Source: Cognatazoarcus sp050305135
GTDB lineage: Bacteria; Pseudomonadota; Gammaproteobacteria; Burkholderiales; Rhodocyclaceae
Length of the DNA: 5,478 nucleotides
Direction: 5' to 3'
Assembly: GCA_050305135.1 (NCBI GenBank)
Contig: JBNLET010000023.1
Location: 1-5,478, forward strand
The translations under genes and the position numbers were made by a program. A model generated the notes under the pieces. The model saw only the letters and a list, made by a program, of their open reading frames with translations, was not told the origin of the DNA and ran no database searches. Positions 4,684 through 5,478 of this stretch are shown here, piece by piece. Numbering within the stretch: the first letter of the stretch is position 1; each line of letters begins with the position of its first letter.

Positions 4684-5478
4684 ATGGAAAATCTGGAGCA
4701 ATTGGTTGCCCAGGCGCAGGCCGACTTCTCGGCCGCCGCCGACGCGGCCGCGCTGGAGCAGGCCAAGGCGCGCTATTTGGGCAAGAGCGGTAGCCTGACC
4801 GCCCAGTTGAAAACGCTCGGCAAGCTCGAGGCCGACGCCCGCCGCGAGGCCGGCGCCCGCATCAACCAGGCCAAGGGGCAGATCGAGCAGGCGCTGGAAG
4901 CCCGCCGCCAAGCGATCCGCGAGGCGCAACTGGCGGCCCAGCTGGCCGCCGAGGCGCTCGACGTGACCCTGCCCGGCCGCGGCATGGCACTGGGCGGGCT
5001 GCACCCGATCAACCGCACGCTGGAGCGCATCGAGGCCTTGTTCGCCTCGATCGGCTTCGAAGTGGCGGACGGCCCCGAGATCGAGACCGATTTCCACAAC
5101 TTCACCGCGCTCAACACGCCGGAGAACCACCCGGCGCGCTCGATGCACGACACCTTCTACCTGGAAGGCGAGAGCGAGGTGCTGCTGCGCACCCACACCA
5201 GCCCGCTGCAGATCCGCAGCATGCACCGCCACGTCGAGCGCTTCGGCCACCTCGAGCGCATGCCGGAGCTGCGCGTGATCACGCCAGGCCGCGTGTACCG
5301 GGTCGATTCCGATGCCACGCACTCGCCGATGTTCCACCAGGTCGAGGGCCTGTGGGTCGGCGCCGACATCAGCCTGGCCGACCTGAAGGGCGTCGTCACC
5401 GATTTCCTGCGCAACTTCTTCGAGACCGAGGACCTGCAGGTGCGCTTCCGGCCGTCCTTCTTCCCGTTTACCGAGCCC
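4684..5478 (+). CDS. pheS: Phenylalanyl-tRNA synthetase alpha subunit (3' end beyond the window)
   Basis: The frame from ATG 4684 gives 265 residues and runs off the right edge; the family is about 330-340 long, so roughly 70 residues including motif 3 are missing. PheS is the catalytic subunit of the cytoplasmic alpha2-beta2 class II synthetase that charges tRNA-Phe. Residues 1-90 form the Ala/Gln/Arg-rich coiled coil that contacts tRNA. The catalytic domain then shows LGGLHPINRTLERIEALF (103-120), GFEVADGPEIETDFHNF (124-140), HTSPLQIRSM (171-180), the motif 2 region PGRVYRVDSDATHSPMFHQVEG (201-222, start PGRVYR, end FHQVEG) and FRPSFFPFTEP (255-265). MENLEQLV is the usual opening. No good Shine-Dalgarno precedes the ATG. 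The partner pheT is expected just outside. Confidence 0.96.
   Translation, partial: MENLEQLVAQAQADFSAAADAAALEQAKARYLGKSGSLTAQLKTLGKLEADARREAGARINQAKGQIEQALEARRQAIREAQLAAQLAAEALDVTLPGRGMALGGLHPINRTLERIEALFASIGFEVADGPEIETDFHNFTALNTPENHPARSMHDTFYLEGESEVLLRTHTSPLQIRSMHRHVERFGHLERMPELRVITPGRVYRVDSDATHSPMFHQVEGLWVGADISLADLKGVVTDFLRNFFETEDLQVRFRPSFFPFTEP

Noticed and set aside
3093..5337. Long minus-strand frames opposite infC/rpmI/rplT and pheS
   Set aside because: They lie opposite unmistakable conserved genes, cross intergenic hairpins, and show only composition-driven sequence.

Overview
The window looks like a GC-rich betaproteobacterial chromosome. The reasons are the housekeeping order tRNA-Val(GAC) - thrS - infC - rpmI - rplT - pheS, the betaproteobacterial flavour of the IF3 and ThrRS sequences, and strong G/C preference at third codon positions. 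The order (Burkholderiales, Rhodocyclales or Neisseriales) cannot be fixed from this sequence alone. No mobile element, CRISPR array or defence gene is visible.

Left part (1-1103): a divergent pair. On the minus strand is the first 39 codons of a gene that reads like sulfoacetaldehyde acetyltransferase (xsc, organosulfonate/taurine breakdown). On the plus strand is an intact IclR-family regulator. The 185-base space between them carries a perfect inverted repeat, a direct repeat of the TTTCC-A-tract-CGG type, and an imperfect palindrome overlying a likely -10 box of the regulator gene. These are good candidates for local control of both genes. The regulator-xsc link is inferred from position.

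Middle part (1184-1446): a consensus-like sigma70 promoter reads almost directly into a complete tRNA-Val with encoded CCA. Seventeen bases after the CCA begins a 9-codon reading frame, MFFRTTTEC, with three consecutive threonine codons of three different kinds (ACT ACG ACC). It is followed by a strong intrinsic terminator ending only 19 bases before the threonyl-tRNA synthetase start. A second pairing can sequester the left arm of that terminator. Together these read as a ribosome-mediated transcription attenuator by which shortage of charged tRNA-Thr would raise thrS expression. This is the most interesting item in the window.

Right part (1447-5478): thrS, infC, rpmI, rplT and the first 265 codons of pheS lie in tandem on the plus strand, as a translation operon. 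infC must use an AUC start codon, because an in-frame stop lies just upstream and the next standard start would remove much of the N domain; this is the hallmark of IF3 autoregulation. The infC-rpmI gap holds several GC-rich hairpins where L20-dependent control is expected by analogy. A strong terminator sits between rplT and pheS, 28 bases before the pheS start, without a visible phenylalanine leader peptide.
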